DNA of 5,855 nucleotides from Planctomycetota bacterium (GCA_025355035.1 JANXLS010000715.1:1-5855), one strand, 5' to 3'. Shown: positions 1 through 5,855, counted from the stretch's first letter. Notes: a model not told the origin generated them from the sequence alone. Numbers and translations are program-made.

Positions 1-75
1 CTTCATCATCCGATCATACGCCGCCGCCGCCCGCTTCAGAAACTCAACCTTCCCCGTTTCATAATCTGCCGACAT
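1..75 (-). CDS. N-terminal fragment of an unidentified protein (leaves the window)
   Basis: The first 25 codons of a minus-strand gene are visible. It begins at an ATG at 73-75 and runs off the left edge without a stop. The peptide starts MSADYETGKVEFLKR, continues with an alanine run and ends YDRMMK. It is charged, probably helical, and has no signal peptide. The start is supported by an AGGAG motif at 82-86 on the minus strand, about six bases upstream, and by an in-frame TAA at 103-105 that leaves no other likely start. I do not recognise the family, and 25 residues are too few to assign a function. The gene is divergent from the exported-protein gene at 242. Confidence is limited by the short length; a chance open frame is possible, though the ribosome binding site argues against it. 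Confidence 0.5.
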   Translation of the reverse strand, partial: MSADYETGKVEFLKRAAAAYDRMMK

Positions 76-130
76 CCCAAACTCCTGACTCCCCCAATTC
101 AGTTATCGGCATTTTTTGAGCGCAAGTCCG

Positions 131-159
131 GTTATGCACCCAGGAACTGTTATCGCCAA
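131..159 (-). promoter_or_regulatory. weak promoter candidate for the left-edge minus-strand gene
   Basis: Read on the minus strand, a TTGGCG (154-159) and a CATAAC (131-136) are separated by 17 bases. Each matches four of six positions of the sigma-70 consensus. Transcription would begin near 124, about 50 bases before the ATG. The hexamers are only moderate, so this is a candidate, not a firm call. Confidence 0.25.
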
Positions 160-170
160 GAATAATTCTT
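158..170. repeat. perfect 13-bp palindrome AAGAAT-A-ATTCTT, possible operator
   Basis: Two six-base arms are perfect reverse complements around a single central A. The site lies between two divergent genes. It overlaps the upstream edge of the minus-strand promoter candidate at 131-159 and the start of the plus-strand candidate at 169-196. Position and symmetry suit a dimeric repressor site, but a 13-bp AT-rich palindrome can arise by chance. Confidence 0.25.
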
Positions 171-220
171 TACTTTTGGTCAAGTTGCAGGACAATCCCT
201 GTCTACGTGTAGTTTAAAAT
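169..220 (+). promoter_or_regulatory. weak promoter region for the 580-residue exported protein
   Basis: Two readings are possible. TTTACT (169-174) and GACAAT (191-196), 16 bases apart, each match four of six consensus positions. Alternatively TAAAAT (215-220) is a better -10 by itself, five of six, but has no convincing -35 at proper spacing. Upstream of the gene at 242 no stronger candidate is visible. Confidence 0.22.
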
Positions 221-241
221 TTCATTTCTCGAGAGAAAAAC

Positions 242-1984
242 ATGATCGTTACATGGATGCGACGGGTTGCGGTGATGTGCCTTGTTGTGGCTGCTTTGGC
301 GGGAACGTTCGTACGAGCGGCGGAAGAAACAATTCCGCAACCGATGGAACTGATTTCGAAGGATGTCGCCGGCTATGTCATTGCGCCGAACGTGAACAAG
401 CTGCTGGACAGCATCGAAGCGATCGCGAAGAAGTTCGCTCCGCCGGGGCAGTTCCAGCCCGGCATGGTGAAAATGGCTCTTGGCGCGCAGTTGGGCGATC
501 CGACATTGGCCAGCGTCGCCGACAAACCCGCCGTGCTCGTGCTTTACAAATTCCCGGCTGACTACAAGCCCGACGGCACTGCGCCGGCCATGTCATTTCT
601 GTTGCCGGTGACCGATGTGAAGCCGTTCGAGGAAGCGCTGAACCAACACAACGAAACGATGGCGTACGAAGACGGCATATTGACCATTGCTCCGAACAAA
701 GACGGCTTGAAAAGAGCCGCAAGCTTCAAAGCCGATTACGCCAAAATCGCTGGAATGAAATTCGATACGGGCGTCCGCGCGTACGTGAATGTCGCGTCGC
801 TGATGGAAACATTCGGCCCGGTGCTGGACATGTCGGTGATGATGGGAATTGGCGCGTTCGCGGCGCAAGTCAAGAATAATCCGGCTCCTCCCGGAATTAA
901 AATGGACCCGGCCCTGATCACTAAATTTGCCAAGATGGGCGGGAAGGGATTGTTGGGATTCCTGCATCAAACAGACGGTCTGCAGATGGATGTGAATGTC
1001 ACGCCCGAAACGCTGACGATCTCCGAAGTTTTCTACGCCAAGGACGGCACGGTGCTGGCGTCGTTGTGGCCCAACGCCCCGTCGGGTGTCGCCGACAAGA
1101 ACGTGGAAGCCCTGTTGGAGAAGGGCGCCATGATGGGCGTTTACAATATGAACATGGCAGGCATGGCGGATGGCTTCACCAAACTGCTCGCTGAAATCGC
1201 GAAGGACCCGGAGTTCGGCGAGTTCGCCAAAGAACCAGGCGTTCAGACGATGATCGACGCGATGACTGCGTCCACCGGCAATGGCATTTTCTCAGCAAAG
1301 GTCACCGCGGAAGGTGCCGTGGAATCCAAGAGCGCGGTCGGTGTGCGGGACGCAAAGAAGTATGATGCTGTATTCGATGCAATGGCGAAAATGATGTCGG
1401 CGGACAGCGCCATTGGGAAATTGTACGCTGGAATGGGCATGACCTTCGACGCCAAAGTCGAGAAGAACGTCCGACAACAAAAGGGCGTGGCGGTCAATCG
1501 CATGACGATGGATATTCAGATGCCTGCGGCACCGCCGGACGCTCAAGAGCGCATGAAGAAGATGATGAAGCCGACTGAATCGGCCATCGTGAAGAACTAT
1601 TTCCTGAGTTCGAATTCGAACGATGGAATCAACACATTGATCGACAAAGTCTCGTCGGGTGACTTCTCGCCGACGGGTGCGGTGCTGAAATCGAAGGCCG
1701 CATTCGGACCGGGCCGCCAGTTTTATCTGGATTACGACGTATTCGGCGTGTTGAAAGGCGTGATGGCAGCGGATCCGAACAATCCTGCAGCAGCGATATT
1801 CGGGAAACTTCCGGCAGGCGATCCGATTTTGATGTCTTTCACTACCGACAAAGGCCGGTTGCGCGTTGAGTATCAATTGCCGTTGGATTCGTTCGCAGCA
1901 ATGATGAAATCAATCCAAGCGATAACGCAAGGAATCCAAAACGGTGCCCCGAAGCCGAAGACAACGGACGATGGAAAGTTCTAG
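242..1984 (+). CDS. exported methionine-rich protein of unknown function, 580 aa
   Basis: An N-terminal signal peptide is clear: positive residues (R7, R8), a hydrophobic stretch at about 9-22, and a VRA|AEE cleavage site near residue 26. There is no lipobox. The only cysteine, C13, lies in the signal peptide, so the mature protein has none. Methionine is abundant (38 of 580), with dense patches at about 195-201, 297-308, 381-400 and 421-442. No transmembrane segment follows the signal. Residues 118-160 (a FLLPVTD strand, then DGILTIAPNKDGL) recall large periplasmic proteins of the DUF3352-like style, but I cannot assign a family. No catalytic motif is evident. The ATG at 242 follows a purine-rich GAGAGAAAAAC stretch; the ATG at 257 (M6) is an alternative that keeps the signal peptide. 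The gene stands alone between a divergent and a convergent neighbour and ends before a strong hairpin terminator. Confidence 0.9.
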   Translation: MIVTWMRRVAVMCLVVAALAGTFVRAAEETIPQPMELISKDVAGYVIAPNVNKLLDSIEAIAKKFAPPGQFQPGMVKMALGAQLGDPTLASVADKPAVLVLYKFPADYKPDGTAPAMSFLLPVTDVKPFEEALNQHNETMAYEDGILTIAPNKDGLKRAASFKADYAKIAGMKFDTGVRAYVNVASLMETFGPVLDMSVMMGIGAFAAQVKNNPAPPGIKMDPALITKFAKMGGKGLLGFLHQTDGLQMDVNVTPETLTISEVFYAKDGTVLASLWPNAPSGVADKNVEALLEKGAMMGVYNMNMAGMADGFTKLLAEIAKDPEFGEFAKEPGVQTMIDAMTASTGNGIFSAKVTAEGAVESKSAVGVRDAKKYDAVFDAMAKMMSADSAIGKLYAGMGMTFDAKVEKNVRQQKGVAVNRMTMDIQMPAAPPDAQERMKKMMKPTESAIVKNYFLSSNSNDGINTLIDKVSSGDFSPTGAVLKSKAAFGPGRQFYLDYDVFGVLKGVMAADPNNPAAAIFGKLPAGDPILMSFTTDKGRLRVEYQLPLDSFAAMMKSIQAITQGIQNGAPKPKTTDDGKF

Positions 1985-2026
1985 AGTTCAAGGAGACCGG
2001 CGAGTTTGAGCGCCTGGTAGGATATG

Positions 2027-2070
2027 AAAAAATCAGGGATTTGCGAGCAATCGCAAATCCCTGTTTTTTT
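2027..2070. terminator. bidirectional intrinsic terminator between convergent genes
   Basis: A perfect 13-bp stem (2034-2046 with 2051-2063, arm CAGGGATTTGCGA) closes a GCAA tetraloop on the plus strand. Seven Ts follow at 2064-2070, and six As precede at 2027-2032, so each strand has a U-tract after the hairpin. It lies between the stop at 1984 and the decarboxylase stop at 2079 on the other strand, and fits termination of both genes. Confidence 0.9.
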
Positions 2071-2078
2071 CACCGACG

Positions 2079-3299
2079 TTATACCACAATCACCTTGGCC
2101 GGCGGAATGCCGTTGAATATGACCGCGCTGGCGCACGAGTACGATCCAATGTTCGGAACGTAGACGACGTCGTTGACATCGAGTTCCGGCAAATCTTCGC
2201 TCAATGAAATCGTGTCAAAAGAGTCGCACGTCGGGCCGGCGAGAATCGTCGAGAACTTCTGGCCGCGCTTGAGCGCCTTGAATTCGTATTTGCAGTGATC
2301 GAAAACGATCCCGGAGAAATCGCCGTAAACACCGTCATCCAGATAATAGTAGTTCTTGTTGTTACGCAGCGCTCGACCGACCACGCGCGTGATGAGGATG
2401 CCGGACGGACCGCTCAGCGCGCGACCTGGTTCAGCGATGATATCAATTTCTTTCGGAAACAAACTGTCGAGATCACGGCGCAGTTTGGCGGCGAACGTTT
2501 CGATCGTGCATGTGTCGTAATCGAAATGACGGATCGGAAAACCGCCGCCAATGTCGACGCATGAGAACGGCACACCGCGCTTCTCGGCTTCCTTCATCAA
2601 GTTCGCCGTGACTTCAAACGCGCGCATGTAATTCTCGATGTTCGTGCACTGCGATCCGACGTGAAAGCTGATGCCCTCGGGCTTGAGACCCAGCGACTTG
2701 GCTTTGACCAGCATCGGGACAATTTGGTCCTGATCGGCTCCGAATTTGAGCGACAATTCCACGATGCTGCCGATGTTGCCGACCTTGAGCCTCGCGAGCA
2801 CCCGGCAGCCGGGCGCGCTTTCGGCGATTTTATAGAGCTCCGTTTCGTTGTCGAACGTCACGAAATCGATCTTGTTCTTCTTACAGAATTTCAGCGCTTC
2901 GGGCCGCTTGATCGTATTCGCGAAAATGATGTTCTCCGGAGCCACGCCTTGATTTAGAACGTGCCGGATTTCGCCTTCGCTGGCACAGTCGAAGCAGCCG
3001 CCGAGGTCGCGAAACGTCTTGATGACGTCCGCATGCGGATTCGATTTGATCGCGTAGAAAAGCCGAACGCGCGGAAGGAGTTTGCGGAAGCGCTTGTATT
3101 CTTCGATCAGTTTCGATTTATCAATCACCAATAGCGGAGTGCCATGAAGCTTGATCAATGCGCGGATTCGTTGCGCGAGCGGGAGCTTCATGATCTTGGC
3201 GGGAGTCTTGTGAACTGCGGCGGGAACGAACTGCGCCTCGCTTAAAACGGGCGGACCATATTGGTTTTCAGGAAATGTGACAGGCGCGGTCGTATCCAA
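2079..3299 (-). CDS. ornithine/lysine decarboxylase family, PLP-dependent, fold type III (406 aa)
   Basis: This protein should decarboxylate ornithine or lysine to putrescine or cadaverine in the cytoplasm, feeding polyamine synthesis. All family landmarks are present in order: the PLP-lysine motif FYAIKSN (K85), H213 in SFHVGSQ, the glycine-rich DIGGGF (249-254), EPGR (290-293), DDGVYGDF (321-328), GPTCDSFD (355-362) carrying the catalytic cysteine C358, and Y387 near the C-terminus. The N-terminal half is the PLP barrel and the C-terminal part the beta domain; the active site forms across a dimer. GPTCD favours ornithine/lysine decarboxylase over diaminopimelate or carboxynorspermidine decarboxylase. 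Which of ornithine or lysine is preferred cannot be read from the sequence. The length is close to that of bacterial homologues, with about 40 residues before the barrel. The start is TTG at 3297-3299: a GAGGAG site sits seven bases upstream, and an in-frame TAG just beyond leaves no other start nearby. Confidence 0.93.
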   Translation of the reverse strand: MDTTAPVTFPENQYGPPVLSEAQFVPAAVHKTPAKIMKLPLAQRIRALIKLHGTPLLVIDKSKLIEEYKRFRKLLPRVRLFYAIKSNPHADVIKTFRDLGGCFDCASEGEIRHVLNQGVAPENIIFANTIKRPEALKFCKKNKIDFVTFDNETELYKIAESAPGCRVLARLKVGNIGSIVELSLKFGADQDQIVPMLVKAKSLGLKPEGISFHVGSQCTNIENYMRAFEVTANLMKEAEKRGVPFSCVDIGGGFPIRHFDYDTCTIETFAAKLRRDLDSLFPKEIDIIAEPGRALSGPSGILITRVVGRALRNNKNYYYLDDGVYGDFSGIVFDHCKYEFKALKRGQKFSTILAGPTCDSFDTISLSEDLPELDVNDVVYVPNIGSYSCASAVIFNGIPPAKVIVV

Positions 3300-3306
3300 C
3301 GAAGGA

Positions 3307-3312
3307 CTCCTC
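3307..3312 (-). promoter_or_regulatory. ribosome binding site fixing the TTG start of the decarboxylase
   Basis: On the minus strand GAGGAG lies seven bases before the TTG at 3297-3299. The first in-frame ATG is codon 37, with no comparable site before it, so this motif decides for TTG. Confidence 0.8.
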
Positions 3313-3362
3313 TATAAATCATGGTGCGTGTGGCAAGAGAAAAGGGCATTGAACAGAACGAC

Positions 3363-3390
3363 ACTATGGAATTTTTTTTACGCATGTCAA
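3363..3390 (-). promoter_or_regulatory. sigma-70-like promoter of the decarboxylase gene
   Basis: Minus-strand TTGACA (3385-3390) is a perfect -35. CATAGT (3363-3368) matches four of six -10 positions, and the spacer is 16 bases with a run of eight As. Transcription would begin near 3355, leaving a leader of roughly 55 bases before the TTG start. Confidence 0.55.
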
Positions 3391-3527
3391 CTGAAATGCT
3401 GAAGTCTTCACAAACCGGGATGTTCGCATGAGTACGGCTCCTCTCTTTCGGAGATGGATGGATTTCCACTCTTCGTATTTCCCCCTGCAAAATCCACCTG
3501 ATGCGGTATCCTTTCGCCCTTAAACGC

Positions 3528-3533
3528 AGGGAG
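3528..3533 (+). promoter_or_regulatory. ribosome binding site deciding the MoxR start
   Basis: AGGGAG lies six bases before the ATG at 3540. An in-frame ATG at 3501 would add 13 residues (MRYPFALKRRERR), but it has no such site and the extra basic residues are not typical of the family. Confidence 0.7.
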
Positions 3534-3539
3534 CGAAGA

Positions 3540-4478
3540 ATGAGCCAACAGTTTGCGGCGATGGTGTCCAAAATCGAAGAAAATCTGTTTCGTGTGATTA
3601 AAGGCAAGAAGGAGAGTATTCGGCTCCTGTTGATTTCGATGTTGGCCGACGGTCACACGCTTCTCGAAGACGTCCCCGGCACGGGTAAAACGACGCTGGC
3701 CAAATCCATGGCGCGTTCCATTGACGGCGTCTTCCGCCGCGTCCAATTCACGCCCGATCTGCTCCCCGCCGACATCACTGGAAGCATGACCTACAATCCG
3801 CGCGATGGCGGCTTCAATTTTCGAGAAGGCCCCGTCTTCGCCAATGTGCTGCTCGCCGACGAAATCAACCGCACGTCGCCGCGCACACAGGCCGCGCTGC
3901 TGGAAGTCATGAGCGAGCGCCAAGTCACCGTCGATGGCCAGGGACGCGCGTTACCGCGTCCCTTCTTTGTAATCGCCACGCAGAACTCGATCGAATTTCA
4001 CGGCACCTACCCGCTCCCCGAAGCGCAGTTGGACCGCTTCACGATGTGTGTCAGTTTGGGCTATCCCAAATTTCAGGACGAAATCGACATCCTCGTCGGT
4101 CAGAACGACCTTCATCCGTTCGACGCGCTGAAACCCGTCGTGAGCCTGCAGGATGTCTCGCAGATGCTTGAGGACGTCAAGACAGTGCGCGTCGACAAAA
4201 GCATCTCTGAATACATCGTTCAAATCATCGATGCCACGCGCCAGGACGCGCGCCTCCGTCTCGGAATTTCGCCGCGCGGTTCGCTCGCGTTGTATCGCAC
4301 CGCGCAGGCCCGCGCGCTCATTGCCGGACGCGATTACGTCGATCCATCCGACGTGAAACACCTCGCGATCCACGTCCTCGCGCACCGCGTTATGTTGGAC
4401 ACCAAATCAAAATACGCCGGAACGCGCACCCGAAACGTGATCGAAGAAGCCATCGATAAAACGCCGGTCCCGCGGTGA
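3540..4478 (+). CDS. MoxR-type AAA+ ATPase (312 aa)
   Basis: A cytoplasmic AAA+ ATPase of the MoxR family (AAA_3 core plus lid), thought to act as a chaperone in assembly or activation of protein complexes, often secreted or metal-containing ones. Motifs seen: Walker A VPGTGKTT (45-52), Walker B LLADEIN (104-110), sensor 1 ATQNS (146-150), the family signature GTYPLPEAQLDRF (155-167) and sensor 2 GISPRGSLAL (242-251, R246). The C-terminus ends TPVPR, as in many homologues, and the length is normal, so the gene is intact with no key residue missing. The usual NP after sensor 1 is NS here, a small deviation. MoxR genes normally precede a DUF58 protein and often von Willebrand factor A or transglutaminase genes. 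Here the next gene is a large exported protein 221 bases downstream. The upstream neighbour is divergent. No convincing promoter was found between 3391 and 3527. Confidence 0.95.
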   Translation: MSQQFAAMVSKIEENLFRVIKGKKESIRLLLISMLADGHTLLEDVPGTGKTTLAKSMARSIDGVFRRVQFTPDLLPADITGSMTYNPRDGGFNFREGPVFANVLLADEINRTSPRTQAALLEVMSERQVTVDGQGRALPRPFFVIATQNSIEFHGTYPLPEAQLDRFTMCVSLGYPKFQDEIDILVGQNDLHPFDALKPVVSLQDVSQMLEDVKTVRVDKSISEYIVQIIDATRQDARLRLGISPRGSLALYRTAQARALIAGRDYVDPSDVKHLAIHVLAHRVMLDTKSKYAGTRTRNVIEEAIDKTPVPR

Positions 4479-4550
4479 ATGTCGAGTCAAAATTCGTTCG
4501 ACTCCCGCTGTTTCGGAGCTGAACGATTTTCGGCTTCATTTTGATTTACC

Positions 4551-4592
4551 TGAAGCTCTTTTTCGAATTGACTTATTCGAAAAAGAGCTACA
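4551..4592. repeat. perfect 15-bp inverted repeat between moxR-type gene and exported-protein gene
   Basis: Arms 4554-4568 and 4575-4589 are exact reverse complements (left arm AGCTCTTTTTCGAAT) around a six-base loop TGACTT. After one A-A mismatch two more pairs (4551-4552 with 4591-4592) extend it. No T-tract follows the right arm on the plus strand, so it is not a classical terminator. It could be an RNA hairpin ending or protecting the MoxR transcript, or a DNA operator. It overlaps a possible promoter at 4568-4594. Confidence 0.85.
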
Positions 4593-4594
4593 CT
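4568..4594 (+). promoter_or_regulatory. weak promoter candidate inside the inverted repeat
   Basis: TTGACT (4568-4573) matches five of six -35 positions. TACACT (4589-4594) matches four of six -10 positions, but the spacer is only 15 bases. The -35 occupies the centre of the inverted repeat, so a protein bound to the repeat would block it. Transcription would start near 4601, about 100 bases before the gene at 4700. Confidence 0.3.
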
Positions 4595-4655
4595 TTAGTG
4601 ATTCGATTTTCTACCATCGTTTCCGGACGCAGACCTCGCTTTAGGAGTGTCGCAC

Positions 4656-4715
4656 ATGTTCGGAGGCGATTCAGTGCTTTTGCGGCGCGGAGACCTGACA
4701 TGCGTTTTCGTTTGA
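4656..4715 (+). CDS. possible 19-codon leader frame overlapping the next gene
   Basis: An ATG at 4656 follows an AGGAG (4643-4647) at eight bases, the best ribosome binding site in this region. It opens a 19-residue frame, MFGGDSVLLRRGDLTCVFV, which ends at TGA 4713-4715. It is out of frame with the exported-protein gene. Its stop overlaps that gene's sixth codon as TGATG, the arrangement used for translational coupling. The peptide resembles nothing I know. It may be a leader peptide, a chance frame, or a sign that the true start is upstream and a base is missing in the sequence. Confidence 0.25.
   Translation: MFGGDSVLLRRGDLTCVFV
4689..4692 (+). promoter_or_regulatory. ribosome binding site for the start at 4700
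   Basis: GGAG ends seven bases before the ATG at 4700. This supports that start over the in-frame GTG at 4598, which has only a weak GAG ten bases upstream and would put 34 residues before the signal peptide. Confidence 0.5.
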
Positions 4716-5855
4716 TGGTTCTGACTTTGACAGCTCTTTCGGCTGCTCACGGAAACCCGGTGTGGTCCGAAGACAGTTCCGATGATGTGTATCGCGCTAA
4801 ACTTCGCGCCATCGATGAAGACAAACTGAAGGCTCGCGAAGCCGGTTACAAGGCCATCGAAGCGAAGGTCAAGGAGATGCAGGCTGCCCGCGAAAAAGCG
4901 AACCAGCCGCAGACCGCCGAAGTCATTGTCGACGATCAGAAAATTTCCGTCACCGAACCTCGAACCGTCGAAGAAGCGCTCGGTTTCACCGGCGATCGCC
5001 GCGTTCGCGATCTCTACGAACTTAGTCCCGACGATTTCGAAATCGCCGTCCGCGACCGCTGGGCGATCAACCTCACCGATTTCAAGGTCGATCAACCGCG
5101 CTACATCTCCGGAGAAATCTCCCCCGGCACAACCCGAACGTGGTTCGGCCTTACGTTCTCGATCACCAATTCCAACACCAAGCCTCGTCGCATCACGCCC
5201 GTCTTCACCGCCATCACCGATCGCGGCATTCTGAACGTCGCATCCGGCGGTTTCCTTCCCGAACGCATGTTTGCCGATTCCATGTCCCGCCCGCTCGGCG
5301 GATCGACGCGCTTGGACGACAAGGAACTCGTCAGCCAGAATATTGCCCCGCTCGAATCCGTCATCGAAATGATCACCGGCGGCTATAAAGCCCCCGGATC
5401 GGGCGACGCCCCCGTCGAAGGTCCCGGCGGAGACAAGCTGAAACCCACTTACACTTTTGAACCGGGGCAGACGCGTTGGGGTGCCGCTGTTTGGGGCGAA
5501 TTCGATAACCGGTTTAACCAACTTCAGATCGTCGTTCAAGGACTGACCAATTCGCACAAACACGACGAAAAGCTGCAGCGCGTCCTCGTCCTCGACTTTG
5601 AACGCGAAGGCGATGGCTTCAACGTTTTCCAGTCGCGTTTAAAATACAAAGGCAAGAAATGGGATTACCTGTGGATGTGGGATCAGGACATTTCTGTTCC
5701 GCTTCCGGCCGATGCCAAAGACCCGCAAATCAAGACACAGCAATTGAAGACCCCTGCCGGATCCGAGCGCTTCATCTTCTCGTTCCCGTTTGAAATCAAA
5801 AACTCGACGCACACCAATCGCGAACTGTCGCTCCAGAGCATCAGTTTTGCTCTGC
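4700..5855 (+). CDS. exported protein with internal repeat, unknown function (3' end outside window)
   Basis: The frame stays open for 385 codons to the right edge, so the gene is truncated by the window and not by mutation. The N-terminus MRFRLMVLTLTALSAAHG has the basic and hydrophobic parts of a signal peptide, with cleavage probably before residue 25. Residues about 28-68 are rich in Lys, Glu, Ala and Arg and likely form a helix or short coiled coil. The rest looks beta-rich, with many tryptophans (W121, W148, W260, W265, W321, W325, W327). A Gly/Pro-rich linker lies at about 228-248. Segments at 146-165 and 357-376 align without gaps at an offset of 211, sharing R, F, F, I, N, S and R, which suggests duplicated beta-sandwich domains. 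No enzyme motif is visible. It follows the MoxR gene on the same strand but is separated by 221 bases with a hairpin. I do not recognise the family; secreted or periplasmic location is an inference. Confidence 0.88.
   Translation, partial: MRFRLMVLTLTALSAAHGNPVWSEDSSDDVYRAKLRAIDEDKLKAREAGYKAIEAKVKEMQAAREKANQPQTAEVIVDDQKISVTEPRTVEEALGFTGDRRVRDLYELSPDDFEIAVRDRWAINLTDFKVDQPRYISGEISPGTTRTWFGLTFSITNSNTKPRRITPVFTAITDRGILNVASGGFLPERMFADSMSRPLGGSTRLDDKELVSQNIAPLESVIEMITGGYKAPGSGDAPVEGPGGDKLKPTYTFEPGQTRWGAAVWGEFDNRFNQLQIVVQGLTNSHKHDEKLQRVLVLDFEREGDGFNVFQSRLKYKGKKWDYLWMWDQDISVPLPADAKDPQIKTQQLKTPAGSERFIFSFPFEIKNSTHTNRELSLQSISFAL

Noticed and set aside
1292..1876. A 194-codon minus-strand frame inside the 580-residue protein gene
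   Set aside because: Its translation is rich in Arg, His and Cys, typical of an antisense shadow, and no ribosome binding site or family motif supports it.
1985..2033. Coding-like stretch after the stop of the 580-residue protein (an FKETGEFERLVGYEK reading)
   Set aside because: It is in another frame, short, without a start, and runs into the terminator. There is no evidence for a frameshifted C-terminus.
3397..3432. An 11-codon frame in the divergent region upstream of the MoxR gene
   Set aside because: It lacks a ribosome binding site and is short enough to be expected by chance.
3391..3527. Search for a MoxR promoter
   Set aside because: Only scattered partial matches were found, with poor spacing or poor hexamers. 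A promoter must exist or lie further upstream, but none can be named.
3408..3923. A 171-codon minus-strand frame over the start of the MoxR gene, and a 121-codon frame at 3242-3607
   Set aside because: Both overlap well-supported genes (MoxR motifs, decarboxylase start) and the divergent promoter region. Neither translation has a recognisable domain.
4479..4544. A 21-codon frame starting directly after the MoxR stop (TGA then ATG)
   Set aside because: There is no ribosome binding site before it and the peptide has no features; the adjacency is probably chance.
4595..5563. A 322-codon open frame on the minus strand
   Set aside because: It lies opposite the plus-strand gene at 4700, which has a signal peptide, a ribosome binding site and a plausible protein composition. 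The minus-strand translation is a low-complexity Gly/Asp/Arg/Phe-rich shadow without recognisable motifs.
1..5855. Search for CRISPR arrays, insertion sequences, tRNAs, rRNA and defence genes
   Set aside because: No regularly spaced direct repeats, transposase motifs, terminal inverted repeats, cloverleaf-type sequences or defence-type domains were seen.

Overview
The window looks like chromosome of a free-living, Gram-negative-type bacterium that uses Shine-Dalgarno translation. Two genes encode large exported proteins of a kind common in uncultured planctomycete-like or Verrucomicrobia-like lineages. That placement is an impression from protein style, not a measurement. I see no phage, transposon, CRISPR, tRNA or rRNA sequence, and no defence system.

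Layout, left to right. (1) Positions 1-75, minus strand: the first 25 codons of a gene that leaves the window. (2) 76-241: a divergent intergenic region with weak promoter candidates and a perfect 6-1-6 palindrome. (3) 242-1984, plus: a 580-residue exported, methionine-rich protein of unknown function. (4) 2027-2070: a strong hairpin with A and T tracts on its two sides, which can serve as a shared terminator for the convergent genes around it. (5) 2079-3299, minus: a fold-type III PLP decarboxylase of the ornithine/lysine decarboxylase family, started by a TTG codon behind an excellent ribosome binding site, with a good sigma-70-like promoter upstream. (6) 3540-4478, plus: a complete MoxR-type AAA+ ATPase. 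(7) 4479-4699: an intergenic region with a perfect 15-bp inverted repeat and a very short open frame that runs into the next gene. (8) 4700 to the right edge, plus: a 3'-truncated gene for an exported protein with a coiled-coil-like N-terminal segment and an apparent internal duplication about 211 residues apart.

How the genes might work together: the decarboxylase (polyamine synthesis) and the 580-residue protein are convergent and show no functional link. The MoxR ATPase and the exported protein after it are on the same strand. The 221-base gap with its hairpin and possible promoter makes a simple operon uncertain. MoxR proteins usually sit beside DUF58 or von Willebrand factor A genes, and none is visible here. 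The best leads are the 3'-truncated repeat protein, the inverted repeat in front of it, and the short overlapping frame at its start.
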